Counted from the first letter of the stretch, positions 1 through 6,998 are shown. The stretch is DNA of 7,195 nucleotides from Candidatus Minthenecus merdequi (GCA_018064385.1 JAGHVI010000131.1:1-7195); one strand, 5' to 3'. A program made the numbers and translations. Notes: generated by a model not told the origin, from the letters alone.

Positions 1-33
1 AAGCAGCAAGATGCAAAATTACTGCAAACCGAA

Positions 34-56
34 AGCAAAGAGCTTGCTCATTTGCT
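34..56 (+). repeat. Apical hairpin of element copy 1
   Basis: AGCAAAGAG (34-42) pairs with CTC plus TTTGCT (47-56) around a CTTG loop, with a single bulged A at 50. It is 2 nt upstream of the conserved GGTGCAGCG core. The other copy has a hairpin in the same place with different bases. No T tract follows, so it is not a typical intrinsic terminator. Confidence 0.55.
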
Positions 57-58
57 GA

Positions 59-100
59 GGTGCAGCGTAATTTATCAAAAAATAAATTCAAAAGCGTCCA
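59..100 (+). repeat. 42-nt core shared with 7096-7137, copy 1
   Basis: The segment is identical base for base to 7096-7137. It begins GGTGCAGCG and ends AAAAGCGTCCA, and contains a small 7-bp inverted repeat, AATTTAT at 69-75 and ATAAATT at 82-88, around a six-base loop. Confidence 0.95.
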
Positions 101-180
101 GACATGAACCATCCTCTGATATAACATAAAAATAATTAATAGAACCACCCTCAAATGAATAGATAGAACTCATCATATTT

Positions 181-924
181 ATGAAAAGCGATAGTATTGT
201 CATTATTCCTACTTACAACGAGAAGGAGAATATCGAAAAAATTATTAGAGCAATCTTTGCTCTGCCTAAACAATTTCACATACTTATCATTGACGATAAC
301 TCGCCTGATGGTACTGCTGCTATTGTAAAAAAACTGCAAAATGAGTTCACTGAAGAACTTCATATTGTTGAACGCTCTGGCAAATTAGGACTTGGCACGG
401 CATATATTTGTGGCTTTAATTGGGTTCTTAAGTATGACTACGAGTATTGTTTCGAAATGGATGCTGATTTCTCGCACCCAGTTCCAAAACTTCTCGACCT
501 TTATCAAGCTTGTGCCAATGGCGCTGATGTGGCTATAGGTTCACGTTATGTTGGTAATGTCGTCAATGTCGTAAACTGGCCTATGGGACGTGTACTTATG
601 AGCTACTATGCCTCGAAATATGTCCGTATGGTAACAGGCCTGCCTGTTGCCGACACTACAGCAGGGTTCAAATGCTACCGCCGCAGAGTTCTGAAAACCA
701 TTGAGTTCGAGAAAATTCATTTCAAAGGTTACGCTTTCCAAATTGAAATGAAGTTCACAGCATACAAATGTGGTTTCAAGATTGTTGAAGTACCTATTGT
801 TTTTGTCAACCGAATTGAAGGCACATCCAAAATGTCTGGCGGTATCTTCTCTGAAGCTCTTTTCGGTGTTGTCCGTCTAAAACTTTCAAGCCTTTTCCGT
901 AAATTTCCAAAACCAGTAGAATAA
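181..924 (+). CDS. Polyprenyl-phosphate mannosyltransferase-like GT2 enzyme (Ppm1/DPM1 type)
   Basis: The 247-residue protein is a GT-A fold family 2 glycosyltransferase. Enzymes of this group transfer mannose (or another hexose) from a nucleotide sugar to polyprenyl phosphate at the inner face of the cytoplasmic membrane, making a lipid-linked donor. Visible motifs are PTYNEKENI (10-18), DDNSPDGT (38-45), the metal-binding MDADFSHP (93-100), GSRYV (120-124), DTTAGFKCYRR (158-168) and the late RxxGTSKM segment (211-218). The length matches single-domain bacterial and archaeal forms; no C-terminal membrane anchor or GtrA-like domain is present. The start at 181 is the first ATG and sits just before the nucleotide-binding strand. 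The stop is a tandem TAATAA, and prfB follows 8 nt later, suggesting cotranscription. The sugar is inferred from the family; mannose is most likely but glucose is possible. Confidence 0.88.
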   Translation: MKSDSIVIIPTYNEKENIEKIIRAIFALPKQFHILIIDDNSPDGTAAIVKKLQNEFTEELHIVERSGKLGLGTAYICGFNWVLKYDYEYCFEMDADFSHPVPKLLDLYQACANGADVAIGSRYVGNVVNVVNWPMGRVLMSYYASKYVRMVTGLPVADTTAGFKCYRRRVLKTIEFEKIHFKGYAFQIEMKFTAYKCGFKIVEVPIVFVNRIEGTSKMSGGIFSEALFGVVRLKLSSLFRKFPKPVE

Positions 925-932
925 TAATTTAA

Positions 933-2042
933 ATGATTACATTAGAACAAATCAAAAGTGCCGCTGCTCGTGTCGAAGCACTGAAAAAATACCTTAACAT
1001 TAACGAGAAGAAAATCCAACTTGAAGAGGAAGAATTGAAAACTCAAGCTCCTGAGTTCTGGACTGATCAAAAACGAGCCGAAATTCAAATGAAGCTTGTT
1101 AAAGGTTTGAAATTCTGGATTGAAGGTTACAATAATGTCAATTCCGCTGTCGAAGAGGCTCAGTTGGCTTACGACCTCTTTAAGGAGGATTGTATGAACG
1201 AAGAGGAAGTCGAAGAGGCTTATCAAAAAGCAATTACTGCTATCGAAGACCTTGAGATGCGAAATATGCTTCGCAAAGAGGAGGACAAACTCGGCGCTGT
1301 ACTTAAAATTGTTGCAGGTGCTGGTGGAACCGAAGCTCAAGATTGGGCTGAAATGCTTATGCGTATGTATATGCGTTGGTGTGAAAATCAGAAATACAAA
1401 GCTGAAATTACTAACATCCTTGATGGTGACGAGGCTGGCATAAAATCTGTTACGATTAAGATAGAAGGAGACTACGCTTACGGTTACCTTAAATCCGAAA
1501 ATGGCGTTCACCGTCTGGTTCGTGTGTCTCCATACAACGCACAAGGCAAGCGTATGACATCTTTCACCTCTGTGTTTGTTGTCCCTTTGGTTGACGACTC
1601 AATTGAAATCGAGATTCAACCAGCCAACCTCTCGTGGGATACTTTTCGATCTTCAGGTGCAGGCGGCCAAAACGTCAATAAGGTCGAATCCGGTGTACGT
1701 CTGCACTATAAATTCAAAAACCCTGTCACCAATGAAATGGACGAGATTGTTATCGAAAACACAGAAAGCCGCGATCAACCGAAAAATAAGGAGAATGCCT
1801 TACGCCTTCTAAAATCTCAACTTTATGACCTTGAACTTGAGAAACGTCGTCAAGAGACTGCCAAGATTGAAGCAGGTAAAAAGAAAATTGAGTGGGGATC
1901 ACAAATTCGTTCGTATGTCTTCGATGATCGCCGTGTGAAAGACCATCGTACTGATTACCAGACATCCAACGTCAATGCAGTCATGGATGGTGACATTGAT
2001 TCTTTCATCAAAGCCTACCTCATGCAATTCGGTGGCGATTAA
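933..2042 (+). CDS. prfB: Peptide chain release factor 2
   Basis: This 369-residue protein is class I release factor 2, which recognises UGA and UAA in the ribosomal A site and triggers peptide release. The helical N-terminal domain covers about 1-110, followed by the PCRF and RF-1 domains. The catalytic GGQ is at 244-246 in SGAGGQNVNKVES, and the stop-codon tripeptide region reads VSPYNAQGKR, so the usual SPF is SPY at 199-201. GSQIRSYVFDD (322-332) is the conserved C-terminal motif. The frame is continuous: where many bacteria have CTT TGA C for autoregulatory +1 frameshifting, this gene has CTT AAC (993-998, Leu21-Asn22). The start at 933 lies 8 nt after the upstream stop and has an A/T-rich leader without Shine-Dalgarno. 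It converges on def with 5 nt between stops. Length and motifs are normal for RF2. Confidence 0.97.
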   Translation: MITLEQIKSAAARVEALKKYLNINEKKIQLEEEELKTQAPEFWTDQKRAEIQMKLVKGLKFWIEGYNNVNSAVEEAQLAYDLFKEDCMNEEEVEEAYQKAITAIEDLEMRNMLRKEEDKLGAVLKIVAGAGGTEAQDWAEMLMRMYMRWCENQKYKAEITNILDGDEAGIKSVTIKIEGDYAYGYLKSENGVHRLVRVSPYNAQGKRMTSFTSVFVVPLVDDSIEIEIQPANLSWDTFRSSGAGGQNVNKVESGVRLHYKFKNPVTNEMDEIVIENTESRDQPKNKENALRLLKSQLYDLELEKRRQETAKIEAGKKKIEWGSQIRSYVFDDRRVKDHRTDYQTSNVNAVMDGDIDSFIKAYLMQFGGD

Positions 2043-2047
2043 GGATA

Positions 2048-2593
2048 TCATTTAGTCTTGTATGCACACGAAGCTTTGCCGTTTGAAATTTTTTTCAATT
2101 TCAGCGAAATTATCTGACGCCTGATTGACGAAACATGGTCCGTGAAAACATGCCCCTCAAGGTGGTCATATTCATGTTGTAGCATACGAGCAAAGAATCC
2201 CGTAAAATGGTCGGTATGCTCAACCCAATTCTCATCAAAATAATTGATTGTGATTTCGGCAGGACGCGAAACTTTCTCGTGAACACCTGGTACACTCAGA
2301 CAACCCTCCTCGTACGAAACCTTTTCTTCAGACTCTTCAACAATCTCAGGATTTATGAAGATATGCTTTCCTTCAATCATATCTGGCATATCTTCCTTGA
2401 GACCAGTACCATCAACCACAAAAAGACGTATCGGCAGACCAACCTGAGGAGCAGCAAGACCGATGCCCTCAGCATGGTACATTGTCTGAAACATATTGTC
2501 AATTAATTCTTTGAGCCCTGAATAATTCTTATCAATATCCTCAGTCTCTTTTCTCAGCACTGGCTGACCATATAAATATATTGGAAGTATCAT
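2048..2593 (-). CDS. def: Peptide deformylase
   Basis: The 181-residue protein is a metal-dependent deformylase that removes the formyl group from the initiator methionine of new proteins in the cytoplasm. All three family motifs are intact: GIGLAAPQVG (43-52), EGCLSVP (96-102, Cys98 as metal ligand) and QHEYDHLEG (139-147, His140 and His144 as ligands with Glu141 catalytic). The C-terminal tail after about residue 160 is lysine-rich and not part of the core. The ATG at 2593-2591 overlaps the rho TGA at 2592-2590, so the coding regions share four bases and translation is probably coupled; no independent promoter is evident. Its TGA stop is 5 nt from the prfB stop on the other strand, leaving no room for a terminator between the genes. 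Confidence 0.97.
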   Translation of the reverse strand: MILPIYLYGQPVLRKETEDIDKNYSGLKELIDNMFQTMYHAEGIGLAAPQVGLPIRLFVVDGTGLKEDMPDMIEGKHIFINPEIVEESEEKVSYEEGCLSVPGVHEKVSRPAEITINYFDENWVEHTDHFTGFFARMLQHEYDHLEGHVFTDHVSSIRRQIISLKLKKISNGKASCAYKTK

Positions 2594-3816
2594 TTTGAAT
2601 AGCCGTTTTTATTCATATTATCCAAGAATTCCTGGTTAGTTTTGAAAGCATCCATATTATTGATAATCAATTCTGTTGCGTCAGGAATAGGCATAGAACT
2701 AAGCATACGGCGCAATCCCCACATCCTGTTACATGTGAATGTATCAAGCAGAAGGTCGTCCTTACGTGTTGACGAGGCAACAAGATCCATAGCTGGAAAC
2801 ATCCTTCGATTTGCTACTGCACGATTCAACTGAAGTTCCATATTACCAGTACCCTTGAATTCCTCGAAAATAAAGTCATCCATCTTACTCCCGGTTTCTA
2901 TAAGTGCTGTCGCAAGGATGGTGAGCGAACCACCATCCTCAATGTTACGAGCTGCCCCAAAAAACTGTTTCGGCTTATGAAGAGCCTTAGGGTCAACACC
3001 GCCAGAAAGAACCTTTCCTGATGAAGGTTCCTCTGTGTTGTACGCACGGGCAAGTCGCGTTATACTATCCATCAGAATCACAACATCATTACCACTCTCC
3101 ACCATTCGACGAGCATGTTCATAAACTATCTTTGACACTTTGATATGGTGTTCAGCACTCTCGTCGAAAGTCGAGGAAATAACCATTGCATCCTCAACAG
3201 AACGTTTCATATCTGTTACCTCTTCCGGACGTTCATCAATAAGAAGGATAATCATATGAACATCCTTTTGATGTTTCATAATGGCATTTGCTATGGATTT
3301 TAATAATGTCGTTTTACCTGTCTTTGGTTGAGCCACTATCATTCCACGTTGACCCTTACCTATAGGTGTGAATAGGTCAATGAGACGATTCGAGATTGGC
3401 TCGTTAGGTTTGTCATCCACCAATTTAAATTTGTCAACCGGAAAGATTGGCACAAGACGTTCAAATGGTACTCTGCTTCGAGCCAATTCTGGTTCTTTGT
3501 AGTTTATTGAGTGAATTTTAACACAACCGACATATTTGCCTTTGGTAGTTGTGTCAACCTGACATTTTACATAATCTCCTGTTCTAAGTTTGTACCGCTT
3601 GACATCTAAAGCAGAAACATAAATGTCGTCATCCGAAGCTTGGAAATTGTATTCTAAAAGACGCAGAAAGCCATATGCTTGGTTTTCTACCTGGTCAAAA
3701 ACTCCCTCCCTATCTTCTAAATGAGGTTGAACTTGCTTTGACTCAATAATTTCGGGCTCAGGAATGGGCTCAAACGGAGGAAAAGGCGCATCAAAATACT
3801 GCTGTTCGTCGAACAT
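2590..3816 (-). CDS. rho: Transcription termination factor Rho, lacking Rho_N
   Basis: This is the hexameric RNA-dependent ATPase that ends transcription. From the chosen start the protein has 408 residues. The RNA-binding cold-shock fold begins near 38 with AYGFLR (47-52) and DDIYVS (63-68). The ATPase core has Walker A QPKTGKT (163-169), IDERPEEV (193-200), Walker B VVILMD (245-250), the R-loop GKVLSGGVDPKALH (267-280), the Q-loop region ETGSKMDDFIFEEF (307-320) and STRKDD (349-354) around the arginine finger. Residues 1-37 are Pro/Glu/Phe-rich and show no helical Rho_N domain; the long charged insertion common in Bacteroidota Rho is also absent. The frame extends to an ATG at 3900, but a -7 box at 3910-3903 puts the transcription start near 3896, so the ATG at 3816 with an 80-nt leader is preferred. 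An ATG at 3891 is the alternative. def follows by ATGA overlap. Confidence 0.95.
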   Translation of the reverse strand: MFDEQQYFDAPFPPFEPIPEPEIIESKQVQPHLEDREGVFDQVENQAYGFLRLLEYNFQASDDDIYVSALDVKRYKLRTGDYVKCQVDTTTKGKYVGCVKIHSINYKEPELARSRVPFERLVPIFPVDKFKLVDDKPNEPISNRLIDLFTPIGKGQRGMIVAQPKTGKTTLLKSIANAIMKHQKDVHMIILLIDERPEEVTDMKRSVEDAMVISSTFDESAEHHIKVSKIVYEHARRMVESGNDVVILMDSITRLARAYNTEEPSSGKVLSGGVDPKALHKPKQFFGAARNIEDGGSLTILATALIETGSKMDDFIFEEFKGTGNMELQLNRAVANRRMFPAMDLVASSTRKDDLLLDTFTCNRMWGLRRMLSSMPIPDATELIINNMDAFKTNQEFLDNMNKNGYSK

Positions 3817-3902
3817 AAACGAAAAATAAATTGAATGTAAGTGAGAAAAAAGCTGATTTACAAGATTTTCTGAGCAAACCACGCTATCCATGAAAAACAC
3901 TG

Positions 3903-3910
3903 CAAATTTA
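3903..3910 (-). promoter_or_regulatory. Bacteroidota-type -7 box for rho-def
   Basis: Read on the minus strand the bases are TAAATTTG, a perfect match to the Bacteroidota TAnnTTTG element. I see no TTTG -33 box at the expected 17-23 nt distance. The predicted transcription start is near 3896, giving rho a leader of about 80 nt if translation starts at 3816. Confidence 0.55.
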
Positions 3911-3956
3911 GTAAATAATTTTCATATTTCCGCATTATCCGATGAAAAAATTTTCG

Positions 3957-3964
3957 TAACTTTG
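3957..3964 (+). promoter_or_regulatory. Bacteroidota-type -7 box for the membrane glycosyltransferase
   Basis: TAACTTTG matches TAnnTTTG exactly and lies 36 nt upstream of the ATG at 4001. Transcription would start near 3971, giving a leader of about 30 nt. No good -33 TTTG is present at standard spacing. This box argues against a start at 3890, which would lie upstream of the promoter. Confidence 0.6.
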
Positions 3965-4000
3965 CAAAACATTTCTACACCTAATATATTTAATCGAAAA

Positions 4001-5155
4001 ATGTCAACCACACTGCTATACATCATACTTGGAATATCTGTTTTATCCCTATCAATCATATTGATATACTACACAATATATTATACTGCAATACTGAGAG
4101 CAAGTTGGCGTGAACGACATAATAAAGTAATATACAACACTGAAAAACCGAAAGTTTCTGTTATAATAATTACACGAAACCTTGACGAAGAGTTGGAATC
4201 GTACCTGCCGTTGATACTGGAACAGTCATATCCAGACTATGAAGTAATTTTGGTTAACGATGGCTCTTGGGACAACACAGAGGAAGTAGTCCGTCGTTTG
4301 TGCGAAACCTATCCACACTTATATATGACCTCCCTGCCAAAGGATAGTCGCATTGTGTCACACCGCAAACTGGCAATAACCGTGGGTGCTAAAGCCGCAA
4401 AAGGTGACATACTTTTGCTAACCGAACCTACGTCTCGACCATTCTCTCCGCATTGGATAGATTCTATGGTAAGAAATTTCACCACAGGTGTCGAATTTGT
4501 AGTCGGAAACTGCGTTATGTTAGATAATGGAGGTCTCTTACAACATGTTATAGCCTACGACACTCTTATCAACACAATGCGCTCGTCTGGATTCAATTTG
4601 ATGGGTCACCCCTATACTGCCACAAGCAGGAATATGGCTTACCTACGTTCTACATTCTTTCGAAACAATGGTTTTGCGGGAATGTTACATCAAGAGTATG
4701 GCGATGATGACTTGATGATTAATTGTCACAGCAACAATCTGAACACCAAAATAGAACCTACTCTATCCGGTCATACCATCTGCGTTGAGAAACCTACATA
4801 TCGAGAATGGAGATTTCTGAAAAAAATTCAGTTCTCAACACTTGGCGATTATCGTTTAGGTTCTCTTTTCTCAATGTTTACGGAACATTTTTTCAGATTT
4901 TGTTATTACGTTAGCACAATTGCAGCTTTTGTGCTGATTTTGTATTTCAAACCGGAATGGATGATGGTGGGCTTTGAGGTTCTGATAGGTTGCTATCTCC
5001 TGAAATCAATTGTATTGCTTTGGACTGTAAATGCAACGGCTGCATTGTATAAACAAAAGAAATTTTGGATTTCTGCACTTGTACTGGACATTTACCTTCC
5101 TTTAGCAACGCTGTGTATCAATTTATTCACACGACTGCCAAAAAAGAGATTATGA
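4001..5155 (+). CDS. Membrane-anchored family 2 glycosyltransferase
   Basis: From ATG 4001 the protein has 384 residues. One membrane helix lies near 5-28, a cytoplasmic GT2 domain covers about 50-290, and three hydrophobic segments follow (about 304-316, 321-342 and 355-377). This is the architecture of GT2 enzymes that build polysaccharide or lipid-linked glycans at the inner membrane; acceptor and sugar cannot be told from the sequence. Visible motifs are VSVIIITRN (52-60), LVNDGSWDNT (84-93), a YGDDDLMIN acid/base region (233-241) and a degenerate WRFLKKIQF (270-278) where processive enzymes have QxxRW. The usual DxD is replaced by LLTEPTSRP (139-147). The frame opens at 3890, but the -7 box at 3957-3964 and the A-rich TCGAAAA before 4001 favour the later ATG. 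The gene ends with tandem TGATGA stops; the DUF349 gene starts 63 nt later. Confidence 0.85.
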   Translation: MSTTLLYIILGISVLSLSIILIYYTIYYTAILRASWRERHNKVIYNTEKPKVSVIIITRNLDEELESYLPLILEQSYPDYEVILVNDGSWDNTEEVVRRLCETYPHLYMTSLPKDSRIVSHRKLAITVGAKAAKGDILLLTEPTSRPFSPHWIDSMVRNFTTGVEFVVGNCVMLDNGGLLQHVIAYDTLINTMRSSGFNLMGHPYTATSRNMAYLRSTFFRNNGFAGMLHQEYGDDDLMINCHSNNLNTKIEPTLSGHTICVEKPTYREWRFLKKIQFSTLGDYRLGSLFSMFTEHFFRFCYYVSTIAAFVLILYFKPEWMMVGFEVLIGCYLLKSIVLLWTVNATAALYKQKKFWISALVLDIYLPLATLCINLFTRLPKKRL

Positions 5156-5159
5156 TGAA

Positions 5160-5190
5160 TTTGCTTCGCTATGGCGGAACAATAATATGC
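5160..5190 (+). promoter_or_regulatory. Weak candidate promoter for the DUF349 gene
   Basis: TTTG at 5160-5163 is followed after exactly 19 nt by TAATATGC at 5183-5190. The first box fits the Bacteroidota -33 element well; the second keeps TA but only partly fits TAnnTTTG. It lies in the 63-nt gap before the ATG at 5219. Readthrough from the upstream gene is an equally good explanation. Confidence 0.25.
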
Positions 5191-5218
5191 ACCTTTTATG
5201 TACTAATTCTATTTTATT

Positions 5219-6982
5219 ATGGAAACAAATCCTAATTACGACGTTCTTGATCGTAACAGCATCGTCTCAAAACTGCAAGAAATTCTTGATAGTAAAATTG
5301 AGATGGATCAATTGAAAAATGAGGTTGAAACCCTCAAAAGTCTGTTCTACAGCATTCACGAGACTCCTGTAGTTAAAGAGGTTACAGAAGATGTGGAAAC
5401 TCAAGCACCTGTCGAAGCAGAGATGGCCGAGGCAGCATCAACAGAATCACTGCCAACCCCAGACAACACTGCCGAAACTGCGACAGAAACGGCAGATCAA
5501 CAAACAACTCTTACTGTCGAAGATAGATTCAAATCTCTTATGGCTATCTATCGTCAACGCCGCGCTGAGTATCAAGCTCGCATTGAGGCTGAACAGCAAG
5601 AGAACCTCGCTAAAAAACAAGCAATTCTTGCCGAACTTGAGAAACTTTCTGAGCCTTCGGACAACCTTGGCGATGTCATCAACCAATTCCACGAGTTACA
5701 GAATAAATGGAAAGAGATTGGTCAAGTACCAGCACAGCAAACCACAGATATATATAACAAGTATAAAGTATATCAAGAACAATTCTACGACCTGATTAAA
5801 ATAAATGCTGCACTGCGCGACTACGATTTCAAACGCAACCTCGAACAAAAACAGTCGCTTATCGAACAGGCAAAAGCCCTTCTTGATGTTGAAGATGTTG
5901 TGAAGGCTTTCCAATCACTGCAGAACCTGCACGCTCAATGGCGTGAAATAGGTCCCGTAGCAAAGGACCTCCGCGAAGAAATATGGGGCACTTTCAAGGA
6001 AATCACCTCCGAAATCAACCACCGTCACATGGAGTTCTTCCAGAAAGTGAAAGAGGCAGAAGCTGCTCTGACAGCAGAAAAAGATGCACTCTGTCATATC
6101 GTAGAGGATATTGACATAGAATCACTCAAAACAGCAAAAGATTGGGACGAAAAAACAAAACAAGTTATTGAACTCAATGACAAGTTTCAATCAACCAACC
6201 CTTACGAACATCGTGTAAACTCGAAAATGTATCATCGCTATCGCGAAGCTTGTGATAAATTCTTCGAGGCTAAACGCATATTTTTTGACAAGATAACTGC
6301 TGTGTATGAAGAGAATTATGCAAAGAAACTGAAAATTGTCGAAACGGCTGAGCAGTTAAAAAACTCAACAGAATGGCAATCAACAGCCTCTAAATTGCAG
6401 AAACTTCAGCAGCAATGGCGCGAAATTGGCCCTACCCCTCGTAAATACTCAAACGAATTATGGGAAAAGTTCCGTGCTGCTTGCGACTATTTCTTTGACC
6501 AGCGTAAAGAAGCCAACCGCGAGAAAAACGAAATAGAACAGGCTAATAAAGAAGCAAAACTTGCCGTCATTGAAGAGATAAAAGCATTCCAACCATCAGG
6601 TGATGAGGAGACTGACCAAAAGGTTCTCCAAGAACTGCAAGACAAATTTGCCGCTATTGGTCATATTCCTTTCCGCGATAAAGACAAGATTTACAATATG
6701 TTCCGCGAGGCTATCAATCCTCTGTTGAAGAACATCCGTATAATCCGTCGTACCGCTCAACTGAACCTGCAGAAAGACCGTAATACACTCCGTCGTCAGT
6801 ACGACACAATGCGTCAGCAGTTGGCAACATACGAGAACAATATGGGATTCTTCCATAACTACCCAAAAGAGAATCCAATAATACGTGACTTGGAACGTAA
6901 AATCGAGGCCCTCCGCCAGGATATTGAAATTCTGCGTAATGCCTTGGAAGAGCAAGATAAAGATAACCAAGAACAGAATTAA
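5219..6982 (+). CDS. DUF349 repeat protein
   Basis: The 587-residue protein carries DUF349 repeats, whose biochemical role is not established. The N-terminus (1-45) is helical, 52-100 is an acidic Ala/Thr/Glu-rich, probably disordered linker, and 101-145 is coiled-coil-like. About five helical repeats of 70-80 residues follow, marked by NKWKEIGQVP (162-171), AQWREIGPV (239-247), a degenerate NDKFQSTNP (320-328), QQWREIGPTP (398-407) and FAAIGHIP (477-484). The tail (about 510-580) is again coiled-coil-like. There is no signal peptide or membrane helix, so it is cytoplasmic. The start is the first ATG in the frame; the leader is A/T-rich. Its TAA stop (6980-6982) lies within the TTAA bordering the repeat element at 6979, so the original 3' end may have been altered by insertion. 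Confidence 0.88.
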   Translation: METNPNYDVLDRNSIVSKLQEILDSKIEMDQLKNEVETLKSLFYSIHETPVVKEVTEDVETQAPVEAEMAEAASTESLPTPDNTAETATETADQQTTLTVEDRFKSLMAIYRQRRAEYQARIEAEQQENLAKKQAILAELEKLSEPSDNLGDVINQFHELQNKWKEIGQVPAQQTTDIYNKYKVYQEQFYDLIKINAALRDYDFKRNLEQKQSLIEQAKALLDVEDVVKAFQSLQNLHAQWREIGPVAKDLREEIWGTFKEITSEINHRHMEFFQKVKEAEAALTAEKDALCHIVEDIDIESLKTAKDWDEKTKQVIELNDKFQSTNPYEHRVNSKMYHRYREACDKFFEAKRIFFDKITAVYEENYAKKLKIVETAEQLKNSTEWQSTASKLQKLQQQWREIGPTPRKYSNELWEKFRAACDYFFDQRKEANREKNEIEQANKEAKLAVIEEIKAFQPSGDEETDQKVLQELQDKFAAIGHIPFRDKDKIYNMFREAINPLLKNIRIIRRTAQLNLQKDRNTLRRQYDTMRQQLATYENNMGFFHNYPKENPIIRDLERKIEALRQDIEILRNALEEQDKDNQEQN

Positions 6983-6998
6983 GGGTGGTCCTATTAAC
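6979..6998 (+). repeat. Left terminal inverted repeat of copy 2
   Basis: It begins TTAAGGGTGGTCC and differs from the reverse complement of 7173-7192 at three positions, all transitions. It overlaps the DUF349 stop codon. Confidence 0.8.

Larger units (their letters stand above)
1..150 (+). mobile_element. Partial palindromic repeat element, copy 1 (MITE-like)
   Basis: This stretch matches the right half of the complete element at 6979-7192 in the same orientation. Positions 59-100 are identical to 7096-7137, 103-114 to 7140-7151, and 132-145 to 7170-7183. It ends in AGAACCACCC followed by TCAA, where the other copy has AGAACTACCC followed by TTAA. The inner end of the left arm is also visible: 10-30 is roughly complementary to 59-76 with small gaps. 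The outer left arm lies beyond the window start. An apical hairpin sits at 34-56. The right edge is 30 nt upstream of the glycosyltransferase start at 181, so the element probably forms part of that gene's upstream region. The reading frame open from 1 to 129 is not conserved in copy 2 and I do not call it coding. Confidence 0.7.

Noticed and set aside
14..21. Minus-strand TAATTTTG, a perfect TAnnTTTG box pointing out of the window
   Set aside because: It lies in the inner left arm of the element, no -33 box is at proper spacing (nearest TTTG is 14 nt away), and the downstream region is not visible.
1..129. Open frame on + from the window edge to a TAA at 127-129, possibly the end of an upstream gene
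   Set aside because: It runs through the repeat element; the matching sequence in copy 2 reads on without that stop and nothing else suggests coding. Another frame is also open over most of the stretch.
942..1544. 200-residue frame on the minus strand opposite prfB
   Set aside because: It is antisense to a clearly conserved gene and shows no recognisable domain.
2084..2103. TGAAATT/AATTTCA hairpin inside def as a terminator for prfB
   Set aside because: The stem is all weak pairs with a T-rich loop and no T run after it, and it lies in coding sequence.
3890..4000. Longer N-terminus for the membrane glycosyltransferase
   Set aside because: It would start upstream of a perfect -7 box at 3957-3964 and overlap the rho upstream region; the first membrane helix begins right after the ATG at 4001.
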